Assembly: GCA_017465565.1 (NCBI GenBank)
Contig: JAFTWA010000059.1
Location: 1 to 64,000 of the forward strand
Source: Tyzzerella sp.
GTDB taxonomy: Bacteria; Bacillota; Clostridia; Lachnospirales; Lachnospiraceae
Reading direction: 5' to 3'
DNA length: 64,000 nt
Position numbers and translations under genes: made by a program. This document shows positions 52,018 to 62,423 of this stretch, piece after piece. The notes under the pieces were generated by a model. It searched no databases, was not told where the DNA came from, and saw nothing but the letters and a program-made list of their open reading frames with translations. The number at the start of each line of letters is the position of its first letter. The first letter of the stretch is position 1.

Positions 52018-52800
52018 CTAATCTTGCCATTTTTTCCAAGGTGCTGTACCCATCTTCAAATACTCATCAAGCATATCCATTTCTCGTTTTGTGTCCATAC
52101 ATTGCCAAAATCCCTTATGCATATAAGACATTAATTCTCCTTGTAAAGCAAGTTTTTCTAATGGTTCCCTCTCAAATACCGTTTTATCATCTATCAAATA
52201 ATCAAAAATTTCTGGATTGAGCACCATGTATCCTGCATTAATTGGAGCGCCATCTGTGTGTTTCTTTTCTCTAAAGGACTTTACTGCATTATTACCACCT
52301 ATATCTAACACACCTTTTTGCTGCTCTAACATTACTGCCGTCAAAGTTGCTACTTTTCCATGACTTTGATGATACTCTAAAAGGTCTCGTATATTTACAT
52401 CGCAAACACCATCACCATAAGTCATCATAAATGGTTCATCTCCCACATATTTTTGAATACGCTTAATACGGCCTCCTGTCATTGTATGAAGTCCCGTATC
52501 CACAACAGTAACTTTCCATGGTTCACAATGGTTGTTATGAATTGTCATCTCATTATCACCATGTGTAAAATCAAAGGTTATGTCACTATTATGTAAAAAA
52601 TAATCTGCAAACCACTCTTTAATGACATGTTGTTTGTATCCAGCACAAATTATAAATTCGTTAAAACCATAATAAGAATACTCCTTCATAATATGCCACA
52701 GAATAGGCTTCCCACCAATTTCAATCATTGGTTTTGGTTTAAACTGTGATTCTTCAGAAATACGTGTTCCAAATCCGCCAGCTAATAGTACTACTTTCAT
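52018..52800 (-). CDS. rfbF: glucose-1-phosphate cytidylyltransferase
   Basis: 260-residue nucleotidyltransferase: MKVVLLAGGFGTRISEES at the N-terminus, KPKPMIEIGGKPILWHIM, and TYGDGVCDVNI with the metal-binding Asp. Makes CDP-glucose from CTP and glucose-1-phosphate. Start at ATG 52800 with AAGGAGG six bases upstream; 31 extra codons of the longer frame are dropped. First enzyme of the CDP-deoxysugar path. Confidence 0.96.
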   Translation of the reverse strand: MKVVLLAGGFGTRISEESQFKPKPMIEIGGKPILWHIMKEYSYYGFNEFIICAGYKQHVIKEWFADYFLHNSDITFDFTHGDNEMTIHNNHCEPWKVTVVDTGLHTMTGGRIKRIQKYVGDEPFMMTYGDGVCDVNIRDLLEYHQSHGKVATLTAVMLEQQKGVLDIGGNNAVKSFREKKHTDGAPINAGYMVLNPEIFDYLIDDKTVFEREPLEKLALQGELMSYMHKGFWQCMDTKREMDMLDEYLKMGTAPWKKWQD

Positions 52801-52831
52801 TTTTATCCTCCTTGAAGTGCATTGCAGAAAC

Positions 52832-54310
52832 TTATTTTGCAAAATATTTAAAAAAGAAATTGTCTTCAATATCTCCTGAAAAATTGCTTTCATTTAACAA
52901 ACTTACGCTATCTCGGTCTTCTGCATAGACCGTTTGACCATTAGTCTTTCGTGTGTAGGTCTCTGTAATTGTTCGATACATTTCTGCCAACGGTGTTGCC
53001 GCCCCTATTAGAAGTGCAAAAATAATGCCAACACACAAAACTCTCTTTCTCTGTTCCCATGTTTTTTTCAGTGCGTCAACAACCCATAAAGTTAATAAAA
53101 AGAGAGCAGGTATGGAAGCTCTCATGCAAAAATCATTAGAATATCCAACCCTAATCAACGGAATAATACACAAACACACAAGATTGTAATAATAGATTTT
53201 ATTTTTTTTATTAAATTGATATATCAGTTGAAAATAAATTCCAATATCCACTAACAAAAACACAAACAATGTACTTAGATTATTTTGATAACCTTTCATT
53301 CCAACTTGACCTGCTGATGAATTTCCACACAAATATATAAAAGACATAATTCCTATAATTCCACCACCAAGCACATTTTGCACAGTACAGGTATCTTTGA
53401 TTAAACTAATTACATATTTTTTCCCTTTTTCTCTTAGTGTCATCGCTTCCTTACACTCATATTTTCTTTCTAAGCACCAGAAAACGACCAATAATAACAA
53501 CCCAACAAAAGGTATTGTACTAGTTAGCATACAACAGGCTAATATAAAAACTAAATTCCTATTATTTTTCTGAGAATATGCAAGTATTGTACACAGCCAT
53601 GCTGGAATAGATTGATTGAATGTCCAATATAGTTGTGTGGTCATACTAGAATATTGATATGCTCCTCCCCACCATTCCAAATGTGTGTTCCAGCTTCGCA
53701 CTGTGTCCATTCCTATTTCTTTTATAAAGATTCCCAAAGCATCAAGCCCACTAAAAAAAATGAATACAAACAGTGGCCAAATCAAAACTTTTTTTTGATG
53801 CACACAAATAAAATAATAGACTAGAATAATACCCATGACTGCCCAGATTAATTGCGCAAAATATCCTGCACCAACACCAAATATTTTCCCAATAACTGCA
53901 GATGGAAGCCAAAATCCAATATAGTAAATCATTCCGCTTGCTTCCATTTTCCCTATATTATCACCTATAATTTCATAATTAATAACTGGCCAATCATATT
54001 CTACTAAAATATTAAAAATAGTATTTCTCCACATATGATCCGGATTCTGAAACACATACTTTCCTACACCTGAACTATAGCACCATAAAATTATAAATAA
54101 ACATATAATTATTATCTTTAAAATGTTTTGTTTGCTCCACTCTGGCATCCATAATTCTGGACTGTCTTTACATACTTTGTATAAGCAATACAGCACACAC
54201 AATAACAATGGTATTGCAATTATTGACTTAATCCACGTTGATACAAAAATCAAAAAAGGCAACACAATATATACACTAGCAATTTGTGAGAATATTTTTG
54301 ACTGTTTCAT
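52832..54310 (-). CDS. multi-pass membrane protein, GT-C-like or unknown
   Basis: 492 residues with about ten to twelve hydrophobic segments and long outside loops (for example NPDHMWRNTIFNIL and NTHLEWWGGAYQYSSMTTQL). The position in the cluster and the Asp/Trp-rich loop after the second helix suggest a GT-C-type sugar transferase or similar, but no defining motif is visible. Start ATG 54310 (MKQSKIFSQ) follows GGAG by ten bases. Confidence 0.7.
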   Translation of the reverse strand: MKQSKIFSQIASVYIVLPFLIFVSTWIKSIIAIPLLLCVLYCLYKVCKDSPELWMPEWSKQNILKIIIICLFIILWCYSSGVGKYVFQNPDHMWRNTIFNILVEYDWPVINYEIIGDNIGKMEASGMIYYIGFWLPSAVIGKIFGVGAGYFAQLIWAVMGIILVYYFICVHQKKVLIWPLFVFIFFSGLDALGIFIKEIGMDTVRSWNTHLEWWGGAYQYSSMTTQLYWTFNQSIPAWLCTILAYSQKNNRNLVFILACCMLTSTIPFVGLLLLVVFWCLERKYECKEAMTLREKGKKYVISLIKDTCTVQNVLGGGIIGIMSFIYLCGNSSAGQVGMKGYQNNLSTLFVFLLVDIGIYFQLIYQFNKKNKIYYYNLVCLCIIPLIRVGYSNDFCMRASIPALFLLTLWVVDALKKTWEQRKRVLCVGIIFALLIGAATPLAEMYRTITETYTRKTNGQTVYAEDRDSVSLLNESNFSGDIEDNFFFKYFAK

Positions 54311-54333
54311 ATTACACACTCTCCTTCTATTTA

Positions 54334-55353
54334 TTATGGCAACAGATATTTCCCAAAAGGTATTTTTCTTACAATCTTTGCTATTAAGACACATATTACA
54401 AAAATGATGAATGGAGAAACCAACCGATATATAATACCCGTAGTGTCCATATCAAAAAGTGCCACCATTATGTCTATTAGATAATAATGCATTAGATATA
54501 CTGAAAATGTATATTTATCAAACGACGCAATCCATTGAACCATTTTATGTTTTTCTGTCCGTTTCACAATTTCTTTCAAAAAAACAAAAATGGCAACCGA
54601 ATATAAAACACAAGGTAAATTATTATACCCTTTATAGGTACTTATAACACTTCCTGCATCTACAGAAAGTATGTATGTGCCAATTGCATGAATACATAAA
54701 CCGCAAATCCCTGCTATATAAATTATAAATCGATTTTTCTGTAAATCGTACTCAGAAAGCAAGTATCCCACAATTGTATATAATAGATATTCGGAAACCA
54801 CTTTAATCATTAATCCACCATTATAAGAAAAATTACATGTATTTGCCAGAAAAGGAAATAGACAATTCAAAACAAACCCGCCTACTGCTAAATAGGAAAA
54901 TATCTCTTTCCGTTTTTCCTTAGGTACAGCTGAAAACAGCGGAATAACCATATAAATACTAAACAAGGGAATAAAGAACCAATATATTCCAATAATCTGA
55001 GTATTTAATATCATCTCTCCCACATTTACTAATGAGAGAGTTTCAAGCAAAATTCTCTTCCTCAAAATTTCATAAACCAGTCCAATAAGATTCCACACAA
55101 CGAAAGGAATCAGTGTTTTTCTGATACGCTTTATAAAATACTCTTTTGTAGTATATCTTTCTCTATAATCCATTAAAGTTGCCCCAGAGAGCATAAAAAA
55201 AACTGGAACGGCAAAATACATTACACTTTCAATAATGTTAGCAATAATCCAATAAGGTTTTATGCTGAACTCCCAGAAGCACCCATTAATATGCAACATA
55301 ATTACTGCTAAAGATGATACCACACCAAGCACTGAAATATAACAACGCCTCAT
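54334..55353 (-). CDS. membrane acyltransferase (acyltransferase-3 family)
   Basis: 339 residues, about ten membrane helices. Start region MRRCYISVLGVVSSLAVIML followed by the catalytic-type His in LHINGCFW, then VPVFFMLSGATLMDYRE and KRIRKTLIPFVVWN, all typical of O-acetyl/acyl transferases of the OafA/WecH type. Probably acetylates the polysaccharide. Start ATG 55353 with GGAGG eight bases upstream. Confidence 0.88.
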   Translation of the reverse strand: MRRCYISVLGVVSSLAVIMLHINGCFWEFSIKPYWIIANIIESVMYFAVPVFFMLSGATLMDYRERYTTKEYFIKRIRKTLIPFVVWNLIGLVYEILRKRILLETLSLVNVGEMILNTQIIGIYWFFIPLFSIYMVIPLFSAVPKEKRKEIFSYLAVGGFVLNCLFPFLANTCNFSYNGGLMIKVVSEYLLYTIVGYLLSEYDLQKNRFIIYIAGICGLCIHAIGTYILSVDAGSVISTYKGYNNLPCVLYSVAIFVFLKEIVKRTEKHKMVQWIASFDKYTFSVYLMHYYLIDIMVALFDMDTTGIIYRLVSPFIIFVICVLIAKIVRKIPFGKYLLP

Positions 55354-55402
55354 GTCAAATTCCTCCATTCCCCTGATGAATTCTTAAACAATACATCATA
55401 AA

Positions 55403-56851
55403 CTATCGAATACTAAAACGTCGAAGGATTTTTCGTAAAATATCCTGTACTATTTGAATTTTTGCCCAAAGACATGCGATTAAGAAAACTACAAAAAACA
55501 TAATACACGTAATCACTAATTCCCAGAATACAGGTAAATCTATCATACATTTTAAAATAATTAATACCAAACCTGATATAATATTTACGATCGTTACTCT
55601 TAATATCTCGTCGATAACAAATATATTATACGAAAACTCTCGCTTTATAAAACACATCTGTACCAATAAGACAGAGATTTCTGCAATTAACGTACCAAGC
55701 GCGGCCCCTGCTGCTCCCATGCCTGGTATGAAAATAGCATTCAAAATCAAATCTACCACTGCACCCACTATTACAGAATACAGTACATATCTTTCTTTAT
55801 TAAGCGGTGTCAAAAATTGTATTCCTGTTACATTTGACAAACCAACAAATATAATAGTTGGTACAATTATTTGCATAGCTAAAGTTGCATCAACATAACC
55901 TTTGCCTGATAACAACAGAATACTTTCTTCTGCCATAACAACAAAGTAAAAAGTCAATGGTAAACTAATCATAAGAACAAATTCTACAGCTGTATGAATC
56001 ATTTTTTTAAACTCGTCCAAACGATTATTATGAATAAAATACGATAATCTAGGCAACAATACCGTTCCTAAGGATGTTACTAACGAAGTAAGAATATTTT
56101 TCACTTTTACCGCAGCAGCATACAGACCAACTTCTGAGTCATTCTTCATGAATCCCAACATCACAGTATCTAAATTTGTGTACACTGTAATCGCAACTGA
56201 CTGCGCAAAGAAAACCAATATAGGTTTTATGTGCTGTTTCAAATTATATTCTTTGTAAGTTTTCAAAAAAATGTGTTTTCTCAGATTTATGAAATTTAAA
56301 ACATTTGACCCTGCCGCTGCAAAAACAGTTATAGCACCATACAAAATGTAATCTCCCTCTTTGTGCACTAAGGCAAACATTAAAAAAATAGATACTATTT
56401 TAAAGAAAATAGATCTTGTAGTAATATATTGATACTGTTCTAATGCTGAATATAACCAATTTACGCCTAATACATTTAAAAACAAGGAAATACCATTAAT
56501 AATCATTAGTTCTTCTTCCTGATGCAATCTCTCAACCCCAAACATCGCCAAGAAAAAGAAACTCAATGAAACAACTGTCATAAAAGCGTGTATGAAAATC
56601 AATTCTTGCGCCGTTTTAGACAATTTTTCTTTATCATCACGAACTGCGGCACATGCTCTTATTCCGTAAGTAGGAATTCCAAGAGCAGCTATCATACTAA
56701 AATAACTAGCCACAGACGCAATAAATGAAATTTTCCCGTTTCCAGCTGCCCCTAAAATCCTCGAAACATATGGAAATGTGACCAGCGGAAACAGGAAATT
56801 AGACGCTGTAAGTATAAAATTCATAATCAAATTAAATTTAACAGATTTCAT
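55403..56851 (-). CDS. polysaccharide flippase (Wzx/MATE-like)
   Basis: 482 residues, about 12-14 membrane helices. The N-terminus NFLFPLVTFPYVSRILGAAGNGKISF and the middle AQSVAITVYTNLDTVMLGFM fit the polysaccharide transporter family. It moves lipid-linked repeat units to the outer face. Overlaps the end of the upstream glycosyltransferase gene by 14 bases. Confidence 0.93.
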   Translation of the reverse strand: MKSVKFNLIMNFILTASNFLFPLVTFPYVSRILGAAGNGKISFIASVASYFSMIAALGIPTYGIRACAAVRDDKEKLSKTAQELIFIHAFMTVVSLSFFFLAMFGVERLHQEEELMIINGISLFLNVLGVNWLYSALEQYQYITTRSIFFKIVSIFLMFALVHKEGDYILYGAITVFAAAGSNVLNFINLRKHIFLKTYKEYNLKQHIKPILVFFAQSVAITVYTNLDTVMLGFMKNDSEVGLYAAAVKVKNILTSLVTSLGTVLLPRLSYFIHNNRLDEFKKMIHTAVEFVLMISLPLTFYFVVMAEESILLLSGKGYVDATLAMQIIVPTIIFVGLSNVTGIQFLTPLNKERYVLYSVIVGAVVDLILNAIFIPGMGAAGAALGTLIAEISVLLVQMCFIKREFSYNIFVIDEILRVTIVNIISGLVLIILKCMIDLPVFWELVITCIMFFVVFLIACLWAKIQIVQDILRKILRRFSIR

Positions 56852-57851
56852 TTTTCATATTTCTCTTTTGTCCGTTTTTTATAATCCAGCGATATCCTCG
56901 GAACTTAGTCAAACGCAACAATTTTAGCATACCACTTTCTTTATTTGAAAGTTGATAAATCCACTCACTTGTCTTTTTTAATTTTTGATCAAACTGGATA
57001 AATTTTTCCTTGGCCACCTTGTCATCCGCAGAATAACTCATAAAAATAGCACTTTGATCTTTTACCATTTGTGCAATTCGTTTTCCCACAAAATAAACCT
57101 TGTCTTGATCCTCTTCATTAGCTTCATTTTTATACCTCTCTGCAAATTCAGACAAATGCATAATCACATCTATATGGTTTTGAATATGCTTTCTAAACCC
57201 TTGCATACTAACACTCTGCGTTGCCACTGCCAAGCGATACATATAAACATACAACTCAAAATAAGCTACTGTTTTTACATATGGCACGGGATATAAAATA
57301 TATTCCACATCTACATAAAAACAATGTTCATCCAAACGAATCTGATTATCCTTTAAAATGCTACTTTTAAAAACAACAGCATGCATAGCAGGTTGAGCAA
57401 CTCGAACAAGTTCATCGAACGTTTTTTTACCTTCTAATTGCTCATATTTTTTTGCTGTTTTTTCTCCTGTTTGGTCATTCACTTCATAGTAGTTTGTCAC
57501 TACATAATCCGCATCGCACTCTTTCAGTTTTTCCACCAATTTCTGAAAATCAGCAGTATTTACCCAATCATCGCCATCTACAACTTTGAAATACTTTCCT
57601 TTACATTCCTGGATTCCACGATTAATAGTAGAACCATGTCCACCATTTTCTTTAGAAATTACTCGAAAACTGTTTGGATACATTTCTTCGTATTTTTTTC
57701 CAATTGTAGCTGTTAAGTCCTTGGAACCGTCATCCACAATTAGAACTTCTATATCCTCCATTATGCTCTCTGCTATAAATGATTGTAACGTCTGCTCTAA
57801 ATATTTTTCCACATTGTAAGATGGTATAACAACAGATAATATCTTACTCAT
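56838..57851 (-). CDS. GT2 family glycosyltransferase
   Basis: 337 residues: LSVVIPSYNVEKYLEQTLQS, VDDGSKD and the metal-binding VDGDDWV, followed by a mainly helical C-terminal half. No membrane segment. GGAGGT lies four bases before the ATG. One of several GT2 enzymes building the repeat unit. Confidence 0.92.
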   Translation of the reverse strand: MSKILSVVIPSYNVEKYLEQTLQSFIAESIMEDIEVLIVDDGSKDLTATIGKKYEEMYPNSFRVISKENGGHGSTINRGIQECKGKYFKVVDGDDWVNTADFQKLVEKLKECDADYVVTNYYEVNDQTGEKTAKKYEQLEGKKTFDELVRVAQPAMHAVVFKSSILKDNQIRLDEHCFYVDVEYILYPVPYVKTVAYFELYVYMYRLAVATQSVSMQGFRKHIQNHIDVIMHLSEFAERYKNEANEEDQDKVYFVGKRIAQMVKDQSAIFMSYSADDKVAKEKFIQFDQKLKKTSEWIYQLSNKESGMLKLLRLTKFRGYRWIIKNGQKRNMKNEIC

Positions 57852-57853
57852 AA

Positions 57854-58837
57854 CTACCTCCTATAAAATAATTTTTTTAAGTTAGAGAGTATAGGAAATA
57901 TCCAATACTGCTCCCATTTAATGATTTGTACAAATAATTTTTCTTTTTTGCTCATATTATTAATAAAACTATTTTTTAAACAATCAGGAAAACGTTCCAG
58001 CACTGCATTTTTGTATTGATTACAGATTTTCTTATTACAATCTCTTAACGCACTTTCTCTAATTGGTAAAAACATTCCATTATAGAATGTCCAAAATTCT
58101 AATTCTTCTTCATAGTTGCTATAAACATTTGCTTCCCTGTAGTAATCCAAAATATGATCGATAATTTCAATTCTATTGTTAAATGCTCTGTCCAACTTTG
58201 CGGCCGTCATAATTGAGCCACCACGAATCTCGTAATAATAATATGGTTTATCAATATATCGAATCTTTTCAGCTAACAGATAAAGTTTGGGTATCGTTCC
58301 CAAATCTTCGTACAATTTTCCTTTTGGAAAAAGAACCTTTGATTTTTTCAAAAAATTTGTACTAAAAACTTTATTGCACGCTGAGGGTGATGTCAGTAAC
58401 AATTCAGGCGTGTTCTTTAACGAGACAATATCCTCTGGCAATTTTTCTCTGCACACAGTAACAATTCCATCCTGCAATCTGTAAAATGCAAATATTAAAA
58501 TGTCCAGATTATCTGCAGAAATAAATCCCATGCAATCTGATATCAAATCTTTCTCAACATAGTCATCACTATCACAAAAATATACATACTCACCAGTTGC
58601 ATGCTCTAACCCAACGTTTCTTGCATCACTCAAGCCACCATTTTCTTTATGAATCACTTTGATTCTCTTGTCTTCTTTTGCATATTTATCACACATTTCT
58701 GCTGAACTATCAGTTGAACCATCATCTACTAAAATAATCTCAACGTTTTTATATGTTTGATTACATATACTCTTTACACATCTATCCAAATACTTTTCTA
58801 CATTAAATATAGGAATAACAACACTAATCTTTTGCAT
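57854..58837 (-). CDS. GT2 family glycosyltransferase
   Basis: 327 residues: ISVVIPIFNVEKYLDRCVKS, VDDGSTDSSAE, GGLSDARNVG and the metal-binding FCDSDDYVEKD. No membrane helix. GGTG site before the ATG. Two bases after this gene's stop the next GT2 gene begins. Confidence 0.92.
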   Translation of the reverse strand: MQKISVVIPIFNVEKYLDRCVKSICNQTYKNVEIILVDDGSTDSSAEMCDKYAKEDKRIKVIHKENGGLSDARNVGLEHATGEYVYFCDSDDYVEKDLISDCMGFISADNLDILIFAFYRLQDGIVTVCREKLPEDIVSLKNTPELLLTSPSACNKVFSTNFLKKSKVLFPKGKLYEDLGTIPKLYLLAEKIRYIDKPYYYYEIRGGSIMTAAKLDRAFNNRIEIIDHILDYYREANVYSNYEEELEFWTFYNGMFLPIRESALRDCNKKICNQYKNAVLERFPDCLKNSFINNMSKKEKLFVQIIKWEQYWIFPILSNLKKLFYRR

Positions 58838-58844
58838 CTCACAC

Positions 58845-60224
58845 CTAAATCTCTTTCTCTAAATTTGCTTTCGAAAGCAAGAAAATAAGATAACCTAAAA
58901 TAAGCCAGAAACAATATGTGGTTAAAATATTTACATAAAAGATATGAGACAAGAACATCGCAGAACCTGCTATCATCACTTCGATAGCAAGTAAATAACT
59001 ACAAATATGCTTATCTTTATCATTTAAACATTTCCATCTACCGACAATAAATTTTAGTATACAAAATACTAGAATTAACAGAATAAGAATTCCAACAATT
59101 CCTTGAGAAACGGCGACATCCACAACCGTATTATGAAACGCATCATAAGCTCCTGAATCATTAGCTATTAAATACGTATTTGGAAGATACTCCTCTGCAT
59201 AAGCAACAATATTTCTGTTTCCAACACCAACTATTGGTTCGTTCTTGATAAAATCCAACGAACTTCTCCAGAGATCAAATCTCCTATTACTTATATCCCC
59301 TGTTAGTATATCATCTCGTCCCATTTCTATTTTAGGATCCTCTTGGGAATCCTGTTCTGTTTCATCAGTATCAATACTAGATGATAGATCAAAATCAATC
59401 GAGTTATACAAAGTAACAACTTTTGGGAAGCCCCCAAATGATATCACTACAACAATCAAACCTATTACAGAATTCTTTATTATATTTTTCTTATTCACGT
59501 CTTCTAATGTTTTGCAAATAAGCAATACCACCGAGGCCATTACAATACACACTTGCGCGGTCCTTGACTGTCCAAAAATAATGAATAATATCTGTATCAC
59601 ATTGCTACATACCAAGCACACTTTCACCGTTAATTTGTTGTTCTGTTTCAGCAGCATATGACTCAAAAAAATACAAACCAATGTAAAAACAGAAGCATAA
59701 TTAATTTCATTATAAATTCCGTATAATCGTCCCCATGGCGTAAGTCCTGTAAGAAAGAGTCTTCCGTCAATAGATTTTACAACAGTCGCATAATTAGCTA
59801 ACATCGTTCCTAAACCAATAGCTGATACAACTGTAGATAGCACAATCATCGTATAGAACACGATTTTCATTTCTTTATAAATATCAGAAACTTTGTTTTC
59901 TAAGTTAATTGTATATAACAAAAAGAACTGAAACCCCATCCATACAAGCATTTGAAACTGTTCCATGACACCATATCTGACAAATATCAAATTCGATATG
60001 ATATAACTAATCATAAATGCAGTCAAAATAAGCACACTATGAAATTTTAAATACTCTTTAATATGAACAATGCGATAGACACCAATAATCACACCGCATA
60101 TTAAAAGTAAAATTAACGAAATTTTATTTCCTGCCGTATATACAAGCAAAGACAGGAACAAATGAACTAAATAAACTATTTTAAATAAAACATTAATATA
60201 TGTCTCTTTAACACTCTTATGCAT
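58845..60224 (-). CDS. O-antigen ligase/Wzy-like polymerase
   Basis: 459 residues, about 11-12 membrane segments, with a large outside loop (about 285-355) that carries SSIDTDETEQDSQEDPK and GDISNRRFDLWRSSLDFI, then PIVGVGNRN and DAFHNTVVDVAVSQGIVG, the O-antigen ligase domain motifs (W-x-x-S and H-N-x). Probably polymerises repeat units. GGGAGG six bases before the ATG. Confidence 0.88.
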   Translation of the reverse strand: MHKSVKETYINVLFKIVYLVHLFLSLLVYTAGNKISLILLLICGVIIGVYRIVHIKEYLKFHSVLILTAFMISYIISNLIFVRYGVMEQFQMLVWMGFQFFLLYTINLENKVSDIYKEMKIVFYTMIVLSTVVSAIGLGTMLANYATVVKSIDGRLFLTGLTPWGRLYGIYNEINYASVFTLVCIFLSHMLLKQNNKLTVKVCLVCSNVIQILFIIFGQSRTAQVCIVMASVVLLICKTLEDVNKKNIIKNSVIGLIVVVISFGGFPKVVTLYNSIDFDLSSSIDTDETEQDSQEDPKIEMGRDDILTGDISNRRFDLWRSSLDFIKNEPIVGVGNRNIVAYAEEYLPNTYLIANDSGAYDAFHNTVVDVAVSQGIVGILILLILVFCILKFIVGRWKCLNDKDKHICSYLLAIEVMIAGSAMFLSHIFYVNILTTYCFWLILGYLIFLLSKANLEKEI

Positions 60225-60225
60225 C

Positions 60226-61350
60226 TCACGCCTCCCCTGTTTGTCTGCACCACAACTTTTCTATCTTCGAACTCAATTCACTATTATCAAACTCTTTTAT
60301 GTTGCTTTGCGCCTTCCTACCTTTGTTCTCTTGAACGCATAATATCTGTTCAACCCATGTTTTTATTTCTAACGGCATAAAAACACAGTTTTCAGCAATT
60401 TTCGATTCACTTGTTATTTTATCGCTTAATATACATGGTAAGCCACACACCTGTGCCTCTAACGCACTAATTGGATATCCTTCAAAAAAAGACGGTAGCA
60501 GAAACAAATCTGCTGCCTGTAAATAATCATTTACATTTGAAATATCCTTCAAAAACAATACATTTTCACATAATCCATAGTCTTTAACCATAGTTCTGAT
60601 TTTTTGCTCTTTGTTTCCCTTTCCAATCAAAACTAACACTAAATTATGCTGTACTTCTCGCGCTTTCTTGAAAACTTCTATCATAAATTCATTGTTTTTT
60701 TGATGTGTAAAATTCGCCACATGGATTAATACCTTCTTATTAGTCCAATCCATTTTTTCTCGCATTGTCTTTCTTATTCCCTCATCAAATACAAATTTTT
60801 TCAAATCCACAGAATTATGTACCACAAAGTAATTGGTACCTTTTAATATGTTTGGCGTACACATCCATTCTCCGGCTTTCTGCGAACAAGCAATAAAGGT
60901 TGTAGCACTTCCAGAAACTATTTTCTTTCCCACTGAATGAATCAACGTCATAATACAACGTTTATACTTGTTCTCCATATCAATACCTGAACTATGACTA
61001 TGCACTACGCGATTTGCGACTTTACATCTCTTGGCAGCTAATAAACCAATACAGTGAATCGCTGTTGATATGTTAAAATATGTCACATCATATTTGTTTT
61101 TATCAATAATTCTTTTAATGCTTTTATATTGCTTAATAGGATGCTTTAATGTTGGAATCTCGTACAAATTAATATTATGCTTCTTCAATTTTTCATATAG
61201 TTCTAAATTCAACCGATTCGTTAAGAGATCTATTTCATACAACTCCTTCTGCACAGACGAAACTAAATTTAAAATATATTTATCTACACCACCAGCATGT
61301 CCATCCCCGATATAACCAATCAACACCTTCTTTTTCAAACTCATATTCAC
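60226..61350 (-). CDS. GT4 family glycosyltransferase
   Basis: 374 residues of the GT-B fold. N-terminal IGYIGDGHAGGVDKYILNLV and the C-terminal nucleotide-sugar motif FFEGYPISALEAQVCGLP (E-x7-E) place it in GT4. I keep a GTG start at 61350 with GGGAG six bases upstream; an ATG two codons in is also possible. Confidence 0.9.
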   Translation of the reverse strand: MNMSLKKKVLIGYIGDGHAGGVDKYILNLVSSVQKELYEIDLLTNRLNLELYEKLKKHNINLYEIPTLKHPIKQYKSIKRIIDKNKYDVTYFNISTAIHCIGLLAAKRCKVANRVVHSHSSGIDMENKYKRCIMTLIHSVGKKIVSGSATTFIACSQKAGEWMCTPNILKGTNYFVVHNSVDLKKFVFDEGIRKTMREKMDWTNKKVLIHVANFTHQKNNEFMIEVFKKAREVQHNLVLVLIGKGNKEQKIRTMVKDYGLCENVLFLKDISNVNDYLQAADLFLLPSFFEGYPISALEAQVCGLPCILSDKITSESKIAENCVFMPLEIKTWVEQILCVQENKGRKAQSNIKEFDNSELSSKIEKLWCRQTGEA

Positions 61351-61352
61351 AC

Positions 61353-62423
61353 CTATCTCCCTTGCTTAGCTCTCGCAAACAACATTGGTAATTTATTCTT
61401 TATTACAAAAATAACTCTTCCTAACAAGAGACATAAAGCTGTCTGCTTGTTTTTTAATGCAAACGTCATTATTTTCAACAAATGGCTTTTGGGGGTTCCA
61501 TATGGAATAATGCTATTAAACAACTTTTCTCTAAACACATTTTGCACCCATTTTTTGCGCTGACCATGATTCATCATAGCCCTCTCATCACAATTTCTTT
61601 GTAATGCCGAAAAAATATATCTGGCATAAAGAGTTGCCAATTTGCTTTTCAACTCCTCGCTGCAAGTCCCCCAATACAAATGTTGATTATAGAGCAACTC
61701 TATTCTTTTTCGGTGTAATTCATAATAATCTGGTACAAATTTACACGTCAGGCTATTATCCATACGTTTATTATAATGATATGGAGTAATTGCTAAGATG
61801 TTCATCTTTGCAATATCCATGCAATATTTGATATTGAACAGTATATCTTCTATTAATGTAACTTTTTCATACCTCAAATTAATTTTCTTGAGGTAATCCA
61901 GCAAATAAAATTTGTTCCATGCATATCCATATAAAGTCTTCATTTCCAAGTCGATAATTACCCTGCGGACATCTTCTTGATTTTTTAAATACATTTCTTC
62001 GTAATCCACTTTTTGAATATGATGCAAATTACCATTATGATCAAAATACTCTTCAATTAGACCAAACACAATAATCTCTGCTTTATTGCATTGAATTGAA
62101 TTGTGAACACATTCAAACAAGTTCAAATCCACATAATCATCCGAGTCCATAAACCAAATGTATTGACCACTTGCAACATCAAGGCCTGTATTTCGAGCTT
62201 CGCTCAACCCTTTATTGACTTCATGATGTATTACTTTTATTTTTTCATATTGTTGAGCGTAATTATCACACATTGTAGGACAATTGTCTGGTGAGCAATC
62301 GTCAACCAAGATGAGCTCAAAATCCTGAAATGACTGTTTCAACACGCTGTTAATTGCCTGCTCCAAATGTTTCTCCACATTATATATAGGCATTACAACA
62401 CTAATCAATGGTCTGCTATTCAT
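61353..62423 (-). CDS. GT2 family glycosyltransferase
   Basis: 356 residues: ISVVMPIYNVEKHLEQAINS, VDDCSPDNCP, KGLSEARNTG and metal-binding FMDSDDYVDLN; helical C-terminus. It starts in the stop codon of the preceding GT2 gene (TAATG overlap), so the two are translationally coupled. Confidence 0.93.
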   Translation of the reverse strand: MNSRPLISVVMPIYNVEKHLEQAINSVLKQSFQDFELILVDDCSPDNCPTMCDNYAQQYEKIKVIHHEVNKGLSEARNTGLDVASGQYIWFMDSDDYVDLNLFECVHNSIQCNKAEIIVFGLIEEYFDHNGNLHHIQKVDYEEMYLKNQEDVRRVIIDLEMKTLYGYAWNKFYLLDYLKKINLRYEKVTLIEDILFNIKYCMDIAKMNILAITPYHYNKRMDNSLTCKFVPDYYELHRKRIELLYNQHLYWGTCSEELKSKLATLYARYIFSALQRNCDERAMMNHGQRKKWVQNVFREKLFNSIIPYGTPKSHLLKIMTFALKNKQTALCLLLGRVIFVIKNKLPMLFARAKQGR

